A stretch of DNA of 64,000 nucleotides from AWTP1-13 sp963827545 (GTDB lineage Bacteria; Pseudomonadota; Alphaproteobacteria; Rhizobiales; Hyphomicrobiaceae). The notes below the pieces were generated by a model. That model did not search any database. It was not told the DNA's origin and saw only the letters and a list, made by a program, of their open reading frames with translations. A program made the translations under genes and the position numbers. How positions within the stretch are numbered: position 1 is the stretch's first letter; each line of letters opens with the position of its first letter. Shown one piece after another: positions 9,977 through 19,112 of the stretch. The stretch lies in assembly GCA_963827545.1 (NCBI GenBank), contig CAWHBI010000035.1, positions 106,398 to 170,397 of the forward strand, written 5' to 3'.

Positions 9977-11159
9977 TCAGACGATCTCGATGAGGCCCGC
10001 GGCGCCTTGGCCGCCGCCGATGCACATGGTGACGACGGCATACTTCACGCCGCGCCGCTTGCCCTCGATCAGGGCGTGGCCGGTCATGCGCGCCCCGCTC
10101 ATGCCGTAAGGGTGGCCGATGGAAATGGCGCCGCCGTCGACGTTGAGCTTCTCCTGAGGGATGCCGAGCTTGTCGCGGCAGTAGAGAACCTGGCTGGCGA
10201 ACGCCTCGTTCAGCTCCCACAGGCCGATGTCGTCCATCTTCAGGCCCGTCCGCTGCAGCAGCCGCGGCACGGCGAATACGGGGCCGATGCCCATCTCGTC
10301 GGGCTCGCAGCCGGCCACCGCAAATCCGCGGAAGATGCCCATCGGCGCGATCTTGCGCCTGGCGGCTTCCTTGTCGGACATCAGCACGCAGGCGCTAGCG
10401 CCGTCGGAGAGCTGGCTGGCGTTGCCGGCGGTGATGAACTGGTCGTCGCCGCGCACGGGTTTCAGCTTGGCGAGGCCCTCCATGTTGGTGTCGGGCCGGT
10501 TTCCCTCGTCGCGCTCCAGCGTGACGGTGCGTTGGGAGATCTCCTTGGTCTCCTTGTTCTCGACCTGCATGATCGTGGTCATCGGCACGATCTCGGCGTC
10601 GAACTTGCCGCCTTTCTGACCAGCGGCCGTGCGCTGCTGGCTCATCAAAGCGTACTCGTCCTGCCTCTCGCGGCTGATGTTGTAGCGCTTGGCGACGATG
10701 TCGGCGGTCTCGATCATCGGCATATAGAGCGCGCCCTTGTGCTCGATGATCCACTCGTTGCGGTAGAACTTGGTGTTCATGTTCATCTGCACGAGGCTGA
10801 TCGAACTCTAGTCCGCCCGCTACGGCGACGGGCACGCCATCCTGCGTGATGCTGCGGGCGGCCAGCGCGATCGCCTGCAGGCCGGAAGAGCAGAAACGAT
10901 TGACCGTCTGGCCCGCGGTCGTGACCGGGAGGCCGGCGCGGATGGCGCATTGGCGCGCGATGTTGCCGCCGGTCGCGCCTTCGGGATTGGCGCAGCCCAT
11001 CGTGACGTCTTCGACATCGCCTGGCTCGATCCCGGCACGCTTGACCGCATGGCTGACCACATGGCCGCCCATGTCGGCGCCGTGCGTGAGGTTGAAGATG
11101 CCGCGAACGGCGCGTCCAATCGGCGTGCGGGCGGTGGATACGATGACGGCGTCGACCAT
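9977..11159 (-). CDS. pimB: Acetyl-CoA acyltransferase (thiolase), PimB-like; one frameshift
   Basis: This thiolase cleaves a 3-ketoacyl-CoA to acetyl-CoA and a shortened acyl-CoA. The N-terminal part (start MVDAVIVSTARTPIGRAVRG) carries the acylated Cys90 in NRFCSSGLQA; the C-terminal part ends MCIGGGQGAAGLIEIV with the second active-site Cys. The two parts lie in different frames, joined by one extra base near 10804. The 1183-base span corrects to 394 codons, the usual thiolase length, so a sequence error is more likely than loss. It follows pimA and precedes pimC by 13 bases. Confidence 0.86.
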
Positions 11160-11185
11160 GGTGTCGGTCCTTTCCTAGCGTCTTT

Positions 11186-11276
11186 GTCATCCCGGGCCTT
11201 GTGCCCGGGATCCATCTTTCCGCTTGCTCCGGAGCAAGCTGACGGGCTGGATCCCGGTGACAAGCACCGGGATGAC
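11186..11276. repeat. GTCATCCCGG-type palindromic repeat between pimA and pimB
   Basis: GTCATCCCGG (11186-11195) and its complement CCGGGATGAC (11267-11276) bound a 91-base element. Inside are GCCCGGGATCCA, GGCTGGATCCCGG and a perfect 16-bp palindrome CTTGCTCCGGAGCAAG at 11223-11238. The ends and layout resemble the abundant GTCATCCCGGGC intergenic repeats of many Proteobacteria. It sits in the 127-base gap between two operon genes and could form an mRNA hairpin. Confidence 0.75.
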
Positions 11277-11286
11277 AACCGTGTTT

Positions 11287-12965
11287 CTACTCGGCGGCGG
11301 CCTTGGTCTTCTGCCGCTCCTCGCTCGATCAGCTCTTTCTTGGACAGCTTGCCGACGGCCGTCTTCGGCAGCGCGTCGCGGAATTCCAGATGCGCGGGCA
11401 TCTCGTGCCGCCCCACCTTGTCGGCCAGGAACACGCGCAGCTCGTCGAGCGTAAAGGCCTTGGCGCCTGGCTTCAACTGCACGAAGGCCTTGGCGGCCTC
11501 GCCCCGATAGCTGTCCGCCACGCCGATGACGCTGACGGCGGCCACGGCGGGGTGCTCGTAGATCGCCTCCTCGATGACGCTCGGGTAGACGTTGAAGCCG
11601 CCGGAGATGATCATGTCCTTCTTGCGGTCGACGAGGTAGAAGTAGCCGTCCTCGTCCATGGTGCCGATGTCGCCGGTCAGAAGGTATCCATCGACGAACG
11701 CCGCGGCTGTCTCCTGCGGCGCATTCCAGTAGCCTTTGGTGACGTTGGGTCCCTTGATCCTAATTTCGCCCTTCTCGCCAGGCTTCAGGCGCCGGCGCGG
11801 GTCATCGAGGGCCACGATGTCCATCATGATGCCAGGCAGCGGCATGCCGACGGAGCCCGCCTTGCCCGTCCACTACCCGCGGCATGGCCGTACCGGCGGG
11901 CGACGTCTCGGTCATGCCCCAGCCGCCGCCGATGCGATGGCCGGTGAGCGTCTGGAAGCGTTCGGCCACCTCCACGGGCAGCGCTGCGCCGCCCGAGCCG
12001 AGGTAGCGCAGCGAGGAGAAGTCGCGCTTGTCGATATCGGGCGTATTGGCGAGCGCGATCCACATGGTGGGCACCCCGGGGAACACGGTCGCCTTCTTGA
12101 CCTCGATATCGTGGAGCGTCGTGGCAACGTCGAAGCGCACGCGCAGCAGCAGCTCGTTGCCCTCCTGCAGGCCCCGCAGCAGCACGGAGGTGAGCGCGTA
12201 GATGTGGAACAGCGGCAGCACGCAGATGATCCTGTCGGTGCCGGGCTCCGAGATGCGCTGCGGGTCGCCAAAGGCCTTGTAGATCGAGCACGCCGCGCTC
12301 AGGTTGCCATGCGTCAGCATCGCGCCCTTGGGCTTGCCGGTGGTGCCGCCGGTGTACTGCAGCAGGGCAATGTCCTCGACGTCCACCTTCGGCCATTGCC
12401 GCGGCAGCTTCTTTGCGCCCTCCTCACGCAGCCTTTCAAGGCGCACGACGGGCGCATCGGCGGCAATGGGGGTGGTCGGAATCGGCGAGGGGCCGAATGC
12501 CGTGTCGTCGCCGATGATCAGATGATCTACCAGTCCGTCGACTTTGAGCTTCTGCGCCATCAGCGCCATGAAGCCGATGTTGGTGCTGATCAGGATGCGC
12601 GCGCCCGAGTCCTTCAGCTTGAAGGCCAGCTCGCGCTCGGCATCGAGAGGAGAGAGGTGAACCAGGCGCCCGCCGCACTTGAGCACGGCGAAGAACGAGA
12701 TCGGATGGTAGGGGGAATTGGGCAGATAGAGGGCGACAGCATCGCCGGGCTTCACGCCGAGGTCCATCAGTCCCGACGCAAAGGCGTCGACCGCACTGCG
12801 CAGCTCCGAGTAGGTAGTTTTCTGGTCGCGGTACTCGAGGGCAGGCTTGGGGCCGCATCTGTCGGTGAAGGTGTCGAACAGGTCAGTCAGCGGCGCCATT
12901 GCGATCGGCGTGTCCCAGCGCACACCGGCCGGATAGCTTCTCTCCCAGGGCCTCTCCTCTCCCAT
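11287..12965 (-). CDS. pimA: Long-chain/dicarboxylate-CoA ligase, PimA-like; two frameshifts
   Basis: This AMP-forming acyl-CoA synthetase activates fatty or dicarboxylic acids with ATP and CoA. The N-terminal part starts MGEERPWERSYPAGVRWD (ATG 12965) and holds the P-loop-like YTGGTTGKPKGAML and GWGMTETSP. The C-terminal part has LLTGDIGTMDEDGYFYLVDR and the GKLSKKEL lysine region. One extra base near 11867 and another near 11324 split the frame; correcting both gives 559 codons ending at 11287, the normal length. It is first in the pimABCD-like operon. The preference for dicarboxylates is inferred from that order. Confidence 0.87.
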
Positions 12966-13075
12966 CGCCGTCCTTGTCTGATTGTCGGGCCGGTCACTAT
13001 GATGAGCCGAACCTAGGCGCGGACCGCGTCCTTGGCAACAAGTTAACGTATAGGGCAAGGAGGGCGCATCACGCC

Positions 13076-13840
13076 ATGAAAAATCCATTCGATCTCACGG
13101 GTCAGGTCGCCGTCATCACCGGCTCCAGCCGCGGCATCGGCCGCTCGGCGGCGGAGATCATGGCTGCGCTCGGTGCAAAGGTGGTCGTCTCCAGCCGCAA
13201 GGCGGACGCCTGCGAAAGCGTGGCCGCCGCGATCAAGAAGGCAGGCGGTGAGGCGATCGTCATTCCCTGCAACATCTCGCGCAAGGAAGAGGTGGAAGGG
13301 CTCGTCAAAGGCACGATCAAGCAGTGGGGCAAGATCGACGCGCTGGTGTGCAATGCGGCGGTCAATCCCTACTACGGCCCGCTCGGCGGACTCTCCGACG
13401 AGGCCTTCGACAAGATCATGGGATCGAACGTGAAGAGCAACATCTGGCTCAGCAATCTCGCCATTCCCGGCATGGCCGAGAAGGGAGGCGGCAGCGTCAT
13501 CATCGTGTCCTCGATCGGGGGTATTCGCGGCACGAGCGTGCTCGGCGCCTACGGCATCTCCAAGGCGGCAGACTTTGCGCTCGCGCGCAATCTCGCAGTG
13601 GAGTGGGGACCGAAGAATGTGCGCGTCAATTGCGTCGCACCCGGTCTCATCCGGACGGACTTTGCCCGGGCGCTGTGGGAGGACGAGAAAAATCTCAAGC
13701 CGCGTCTGCAAACGACGCCGCTGCGCCGCATCGGCGAGCCGGACGAGATCGGCGGCATCGTCGCCTTCCTCGCCTCCAAGGCGGCGTCGTTCATGACCGG
13801 GACGGTGGTGGTGGCGGACGGTGGCGTGACGATTGTCTGA
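13076..13840 (+). CDS. SDR family oxidoreductase
   Basis: The 254-residue classical short-chain dehydrogenase has the nucleotide-binding TGSSRGIG at residues 15-22, the NAAV strand motif, Ser146/147 and the catalytic YGISK (Tyr160, Lys164). The C-terminal TGTVVVADGG is typical of FabG-like enzymes. ATG 13076 is chosen because AAGGAGG lies at 13057-13063 and homology begins there. It is divergent from pimA across a 110-base promoter region, so it may supply a hydroxyacyl- or alcohol-dehydrogenase step related to the pim pathway. Substrate is unknown. Confidence 0.88.
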   Translation: MKNPFDLTGQVAVITGSSRGIGRSAAEIMAALGAKVVVSSRKADACESVAAAIKKAGGEAIVIPCNISRKEEVEGLVKGTIKQWGKIDALVCNAAVNPYYGPLGGLSDEAFDKIMGSNVKSNIWLSNLAIPGMAEKGGGSVIIVSSIGGIRGTSVLGAYGISKAADFALARNLAVEWGPKNVRVNCVAPGLIRTDFARALWEDEKNLKPRLQTTPLRRIGEPDEIGGIVAFLASKAASFMTGTVVVADGGVTIV

Positions 13841-13864
13841 AGATAGAAAGCTCGCTCCGCGGCT

Positions 13865-15617
13865 CTATGCGTCGGTGCGCTCCGCCACGGCTTCGGCCGG
13901 GGTGGCTACTCTGGCGCGGTCTGGATGGGGCGCATCGTCGAAGCCCAGGGCATAGTCGTGCGCGAGGTGGATCATGGCGCGCTCGGCGAGCGCCGTGATG
14001 GTGAGCAGCGGGTTGACGCCCAGCGAGCGCGGTACGATGGAGCCGTCAGCCACGTAGAGGCCCTCGTGCACGTCGGCCGATCCCGCCCCGCCGCCACCGT
14101 CGAACACCTGGCCCTTGTGGTTCACCACGCCGTCTCGCCCGCTCGCGGCCCATGCCGCAGCCACCCAGGGGGTGCGCGGTTGCCGGCCGGTCGCCCATCA
14201 TGGTGCCGGCAAGCGGGTTCTTCACGTAGCTGGCGCCGACCTGCTTCGCCAGCGCTTCCAACGCCGCGTCCAACCGCTGGTAGACGCGCTCATTCTTGGC
14301 ACCCGGCCACCGCAACGCGATGCGATCGTCCTCCAGAGTGAGGCGGCCCGCGGCGCTGTCATGAGACACGGCGAAGAACGTCTGCAGCCCGGCGAACGGC
14401 CCCTTGTAGACGCCGGAGACGAGGCTCTGCACCGCACCCAGCAGGCGGCCGTTGGGGATGAACAGCACGGGCAGGAAGGGCGCCAGCGCGGACGGCAGCA
14501 CGCCCTCCTGGATCGTCAGGCTCTTTGTCAGATCGTGCTCGTCGACGATCTCGATCTGGCCCGACACACACGCGCCAACGTCGAGGTCCGCGATGCGCGG
14601 AGGATGGCCGACGCCGATCGCGTTCACCGGGATTTTCGCGCCGTAGCCGAAGGCAATGATGTCGCCGTTGGCGGAGAAACGGTGGCCGAGATGATCGGAG
14701 AGCGCGAGCCCGTGTTCACGCGAGCGCAGCAGGATCTCGGTGGTGCCCAGCGTGCCAGCCGCCAGCACCACGATATCGGCGCTGATGGACGATGGGGCGG
14801 TTGTGCCGTCCCCTTGCATGCCATCGCGACACTCGAAGTGCACACGCCAATACCCAAAGACGTCTTTCGAGATGTGGCGCACCCCAGTGTGCGTGAAGAT
14901 CTCCGCGCCGTGCCGCACGGCGTCCGGGAGATAGGTGAGCGCAACCGTGTTCTTGGCGCCGACGTTGCAGCCGCTGCAGCAGTCGCCGCAGCGCGTGCAC
15001 GCGGGCTGCGCGATGCCGGCGGGATTGACCGTATCCTCGAAGCTGACCGTCACCGGCGCTGCCACCGGCTGTTTGCCCAGTGCTGCGCCGGCGCGGGCGA
15101 GCGCCCTGTATTTGTTGCGCTGGGCGGCCTTGGAATCGCGCGCCGGCCGCACCCAGCGGACCGCACGCGCGTAGCCCTCGTCCAGCAGTCCGTCCCGTGC
15201 GATCTCCTCCGGCCACGCCTCGTCGCGAAACACGCGAGCCTCCGGCCGCAGCGCCACACCGGCATTGATGAGGGAGCCGCCGCCCAGGCCACAGCCGACG
15301 AGGACGTGCATGTCCTCGCCGAGCCGCACATCGTATAGCCCCGTTGCACGGCCCAGGCGCACACGTTTGCCCGAGAGCTGCATTTCCCTGCGCATGTCGG
15401 GGAACCGGCTTGGAAACTCGCCGGTCAGGATTTCCCGGCCTCTCTCCAGCACCGCCACGCGCTTGCCCGCGCGCGCCAAGCGCGACGCCGCGACGCCACC
15501 GCCATAGCCCGAGCCCACTACGACCACGTCGTAGTGCGACCTAAGTTCATCGAGTGAGCGCGCCAGTTGGATCATCTTGCGAATCGCCAAGCGCTGGGAC
15601 AGTAGGATGGCGTCCAT
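13865..15617 (-). CDS. GMC-family FAD oxidoreductase (cholesterol-oxidase-like) with Cys-rich motif; one frameshift
   Basis: The Rossmann motif GSGYGG (residues 35-40) binds FAD, and the C-terminal GMC block (GLYVADGSIVPRSLGVNPLLTI, described here in parts: GLYVADGS, PRSLGVNP) carries the substrate-side region. The region around residues 207-217 reads CTRCGDCCSGCNVGAKN, a four-or-five Cys cluster found in a subgroup of these oxidases and possibly an Fe-S site. One extra G in a G-run near 14150 splits off the last 95 or so residues; the corrected length is about 583. The start at 15617 is uncertain, with a second ATG 14 codons inside. Convergent with the SDR gene. Confidence 0.82.
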
Positions 15618-15642
15618 GCGGCAGCCAAGACGCGCCCGGGTT

Positions 15643-16557
15643 TCATAAACACCTATCGTTGCCGGCAGTTCCGGAGGGACGATCGTCCTTCAGCGGAAGA
15701 TAATAGTTAACCTGGTACCAGCGCTGATCGGCGGTCATGCCGGGAGGCGGCGTGCGGAGCTTCACCCGCTGCACGGCAGCAAGAACCGTTTCGTCCAGCC
15801 TCTTGTTGCCGCTCGATTTGCCTATCTCGACCGATGTGAGTTCGCCATCAGGCGAGATCCTGAGCTTGACCAGAACTGTACCGTAGGTGCCGACGCCCTT
15901 TGGCTTGGCCTTGGCGAGGGCCTGGGAAACATAGCTTGCGTATTCGCGGACGGCGCCGGGGCTTGCGGTTGCCGGTGCACTTTGCGCGGGTGTATCGGCC
16001 GAGTCGCCACGCGCCGTGTTGCCACCAGCCGGCGGGGCGGCGGATGTTTCCTTGCGCTCCTGTTTTGGCGTTTCAGCGGGAAGCAGGGTCGTTGCATCCG
16101 CGGTGGCCGGCTCATCCCGTGGATGCTCCTGCGGGACCTCAGCCTTCTTCTGCTCGGGCTGCTGCGGAGCTGGCGTGCTTTCCGTCTGGCCGTCGTTGAC
16201 CTCGACATCCCCGAGGGTTGCCGGGGCCAGCGCGTCCAGGCGCTGGGTGTCTCGCAACTCCAGGACGTTAGAGTTAACGATGGTCACGCTGATGGCGTCG
16301 AGCTGGTGGCCGCCACCACCCGCCATGAGGTCGAAGGGTTCTTGGGCGAGCGCGTAGAGCACGGCCAGGTGGGCCGCCAAAGCCAGGCCCAGCGGCATCA
16401 GGCGTTGCCAGCGGCCTTGTCGGAAATGGTCGCCAGCGAGCCTCACGGACGCTGCCAGGGGCACTAGAGCGACCGCAGCAGCAGCCTGTGACTGCTTCTC
16501 TCCCAGGAGCGGAGCTGTCATCGCACAGGACAAGGGCGCTGCCTGCTTTTCGATCAT
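15643..16557 (-). CDS. tonB: TonB family energy-transducing protein
   Basis: Up to 304 residues: one membrane segment (LMPLGLALAAHLAVLYAL, about residues 53-70), a long Pro/Glu/Ala/Thr-rich periplasmic linker, and a C-terminal TonB domain (GTVLVKLRISPDGELTSVEI, then LDETVLAAVQRVKLRTPPPG). It would couple the proton-motive force to outer-membrane receptors. The first ATG (16557) lies only three bases from a Zur-like palindrome, so ATG 16521 (MTAPLLGE) may be the true start, or the transcript may be leaderless. It is divergent from the ZnuD-like receptor, which is probably its partner. Confidence 0.85.
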   Translation of the reverse strand: MIEKQAAPLSCAMTAPLLGEKQSQAAAAVALVPLAASVRLAGDHFRQGRWQRLMPLGLALAAHLAVLYALAQEPFDLMAGGGGHQLDAISVTIVNSNVLELRDTQRLDALAPATLGDVEVNDGQTESTPAPQQPEQKKAEVPQEHPRDEPATADATTLLPAETPKQERKETSAAPPAGGNTARGDSADTPAQSAPATASPGAVREYASYVSQALAKAKPKGVGTYGTVLVKLRISPDGELTSVEIGKSSGNKRLDETVLAAVQRVKLRTPPPGMTADQRWYQVNYYLPLKDDRPSGTAGNDRCL

Positions 16558-16560
16558 GCA

Positions 16561-16577
16561 ATGTGATAGTGTTACAT
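16561..16577 (-). promoter_or_regulatory. Candidate Zur operator in front of tonB
   Basis: ATGTGATAGTGTTACAT matches the palindromic Zur-box form ATGTTATAnTATAACAT at 13 of the 16 defined positions. It lies immediately upstream of the tonB start, where a bound repressor would block transcription. A second similar site lies at 16668-16684 before the divergent receptor gene. The match is visible; regulation by Zur is inferred. Confidence 0.6.
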
Positions 16578-16665
16578 ACCAGACACGCCGGCTCGCGAAA
16601 GCAGGGATCGCTATGGCCGGGCGGTTTCCTGGCGCTTGTCCCGGTTCCGACGCAACTCCTATAAG

Positions 16666-16686
16666 TGATGTTATAGTATTGCATCA
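16666..16686 (+). promoter_or_regulatory. Candidate Zur operator in front of the ZnuD-like receptor
   Basis: The core ATGTTATAGTATTGCAT (16668-16684) agrees with the Zur-box form ATGTTATAnTATAACAT at all but two positions and is extended by TG and CA on its flanks to a 21-base near-palindrome. It sits 11 bases before the TTG start of the receptor, overlapping the likely leader or promoter. This supports zinc-responsive repression of the receptor. Confidence 0.7.
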
Positions 16687-16697
16687 AGGGGGCTACG

Positions 16698-18842
16698 TTG
16701 ACAACGTTGTGGGTTGCGTCGGTACGCAAGACGCTTGTGGGAGTTCTGGTTGCAACCGCCGCAACGGCCGGCCAGGCCCAGGCGCAGACGCAGCTACCGG
16801 GGATCGTGGTGACGACGCCGAGCCCTGTCGCCCGGCCAGCGACTGCCCCACCGACGCAGCCACCGGCCGCCGGTGAGGCTCAGCCCGCGCCACCCCGCGG
16901 CATTATCGTCGAGGACGCCTTCGTTCCCATCACGGTGGTGCCGTCGGGCGAGATCGTCAGCACGCCGGGCGCCACGCTCGCGGACTCCCTGCAATACAAG
17001 CCGGGCATCACAGGGTCGAACTTCGCTCCCGGCGCGAACCGTCCCGTCATCCGTGGATTGGACGCCTACCGCGTGCGCGTGCAGGAGAACGGCATCGGCT
17101 CGCACGACGTCTCGGCGCTCAGCGAGGATCATGCCGTGCCCATCGATCCGTTCGCGGCGGACCGCATCGAGGTGGTGCGCGGGCCGGCAACGCTGAGATA
17201 TGGCTCACAGGCGATCGGCGGCGTGGTCAATGCCATCAACGACCGCATTCCCGAAATCATCCCGCCGCGCGGCTTCAGCATCGAAACGAGGGGTGGGCTG
17301 ACCTCTGTGGACAGGGGCGCAGACGGCGCTTTCAAGGTCACGGCCGGCGCCGGCAACTTCGCCGTGCACGCCGACGCCTTCAAGCGGCACGCCGGCGACT
17401 ACGACACGCCGCAGGGCCGGCAGTTCAACTCCTTCGTCGACAGCGACGGCTTCTCGGTCGGCACATCCTTTGTCGGCCGCGACGGCTACATCGGCATTGC
17501 GTTCACGCGCTTCAACAGCCTCTACGGCATTCCGGGCGCGGACGCGATCGACGAGCGCGTGCGCATCGACATGACGCAGGACAGGATCCAGTCGAAGGGC
17601 GAATGGCGCGTGCGCGACTTCGGCATCGAGGCGATCCGCTTCTGGTTCGGCTCCTCCGACTACGAGCACGCCGAGATCGCGCTGGGCAGCGGGGTGCCGG
17701 AGATCGGGTCGCTGTTCACCAACAGGGAGAACGAGGGCCGCGTCGAGGTGCAGCACCTGCCCGTCAAGACGGCCTTCGGCGTGCTGAGCGGCGCCGTTGG
17801 CACGCAGTTCGGGCAGCGCAAGGTGGTGGCCACAAGCTTTGAAGGCGACTCGCTCCTCGAACCCGCGCGAACCAACAGCATTGCGGCTTTCTGGTTCGAG
17901 GAGCTGCAGGTCTCTCAGCGGCTTCGGTTCCAGGTCGCCACCCGGATCGAGCAAACAACTGTCGATGGCGTTGGACTCGTATTGACCGCTCCGGATGCAG
18001 GCAACGTCGTGGCGGCTGAACGCACTTTCCAGCCGCTCAGTGCCAGCGCCGGCATCCTCTATGAGCTGCCGATGGGGGTCGTGGCCCGCCTGACAGGACA
18101 GTATGTCGAGCGCGCGCCGGCGGACGCAGAGCTGTTCTCGAAAGGTCTGCACGAGGCGACCAGCAATTTCGAGATCGGCAATCCTTTCCTCGAAAAGGAA
18201 GCCGCACGCACGATCGACCTCGGCTTCAGGAAGGCCCAAGGCCCATTCCGCTTCGACGCCTCGGCCTACTACACCGAGTTCGACGGCTTTATCTTCAGGC
18301 AGCGCACTGGCGTGTTTTGCGACGGCACGCTCGCCTCTTGCGGCACCGGCTCAGAGCTCAATCAGGTCCTGTTCCTGCAGCGCGACGCCACCTTCTACGG
18401 GGTGGAGCTGCAGGGTGAGCAGGACATCGCGCGCATCTGGCGCGGGGTGTGGGGCGTGGACGCGCAGTACGACTTCGTGCACGCAAGCTTCGACGATGCG
18501 CCGGGCGGAAATGTTCCGCGCATCCCGCCGCACCGCGCCGGCGCCGGCATCTACTATCGCGACCTCAACTGGTTCGTCCGCGTCGGCTTCCTGCACGCCT
18601 TCGACCAGAACCGGATCGGCGAGAACGAGACGTCGACCGAGGGCTACACGCTGCTGAACGCGGACCTGGCCTACACGTTCAAGCTCGATGCGCAGGGCGG
18701 CGTGCTCCCCGAGATGACCGTCGGTCTCAAGGGCCTCAACCTGCTGGATGACGACGTGCGCAACCACGTCTCGTTCAAGAAGGACGAGGTGCTGGAGCCG
18801 GGCCGCACTATACGGCTGTACGGCGTGGTCAAGCTCAATTAG
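16698..18842 (+). CDS. znuD: TonB-dependent receptor, ZnuD-like (zinc)
   Basis: The 714-residue outer-membrane beta-barrel receptor begins with a signal peptide ending near AGQAQAQ, then a TonB-box-like LPGIVVTTP, a plug domain (PGANRPVIRGLDAYRVRV; DHAVPIDPFAADRIEVVRG; YGSQAIGGVVNAI) and a 22-strand-type barrel ending in a short NH2-terminal-to-Asn tail (VVKLN). The SALSEDHAVPIDP segment and the INDRIPE stretch resemble ZnuD zinc receptors. TTG 16698 is used because AAGGGGG lies just before it. A Zur-like box upstream and a divergent tonB support a zinc role; another metal or metallophore is possible. Confidence 0.8.
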   Translation: MTTLWVASVRKTLVGVLVATAATAGQAQAQTQLPGIVVTTPSPVARPATAPPTQPPAAGEAQPAPPRGIIVEDAFVPITVVPSGEIVSTPGATLADSLQYKPGITGSNFAPGANRPVIRGLDAYRVRVQENGIGSHDVSALSEDHAVPIDPFAADRIEVVRGPATLRYGSQAIGGVVNAINDRIPEIIPPRGFSIETRGGLTSVDRGADGAFKVTAGAGNFAVHADAFKRHAGDYDTPQGRQFNSFVDSDGFSVGTSFVGRDGYIGIAFTRFNSLYGIPGADAIDERVRIDMTQDRIQSKGEWRVRDFGIEAIRFWFGSSDYEHAEIALGSGVPEIGSLFTNRENEGRVEVQHLPVKTAFGVLSGAVGTQFGQRKVVATSFEGDSLLEPARTNSIAAFWFEELQVSQRLRFQVATRIEQTTVDGVGLVLTAPDAGNVVAAERTFQPLSASAGILYELPMGVVARLTGQYVERAPADAELFSKGLHEATSNFEIGNPFLEKEAARTIDLGFRKAQGPFRFDASAYYTEFDGFIFRQRTGVFCDGTLASCGTGSELNQVLFLQRDATFYGVELQGEQDIARIWRGVWGVDAQYDFVHASFDDAPGGNVPRIPPHRAGAGIYYRDLNWFVRVGFLHAFDQNRIGENETSTEGYTLLNADLAYTFKLDAQGGVLPEMTVGLKGLNLLDDDVRNHVSFKKDEVLEPGRTIRLYGVVKLN

Positions 18843-18890
18843 GTAGGCATTTTCGCCGGCGATTGCGCCTCTGGCCGCCCCACACCCCGG

Positions 18891-18916
18891 CCCTCTCCCC
18901 GCGAGCGGGGAGAGGG
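18891..18916. repeat. CCCTCTCCCC palindromic repeat
   Basis: CCCTCTCCCCGC (18891-18902) pairs perfectly with GCGGGGAGAGGG (18905-18916) around a two-base loop. It is another copy of the repeat family at 8583-8744 and 44529-44576. It lies downstream of the receptor gene and may end its transcript, although no T-run follows. The remaining bases from 18843 to 19112 hold no gene that I can support. Confidence 0.75.
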
Positions 18917-19112
18917 AGAGGCGCCAACGGGTTTTCGCATTGCACAACGTTAATGCAGGCAGGTGCGGATATGGCACGCGATGCGGGCCCACACAGGGCT
19001 GGCATGCACAGCCCGTTGCAAATCCGCTCTGGAACGATAGTAGGAGTTGGGATAACGCATCACCATCTATTAAGGTGAGCGGTTGGGAGCGAGACAACCA
19101 GGGACGGAGGCA

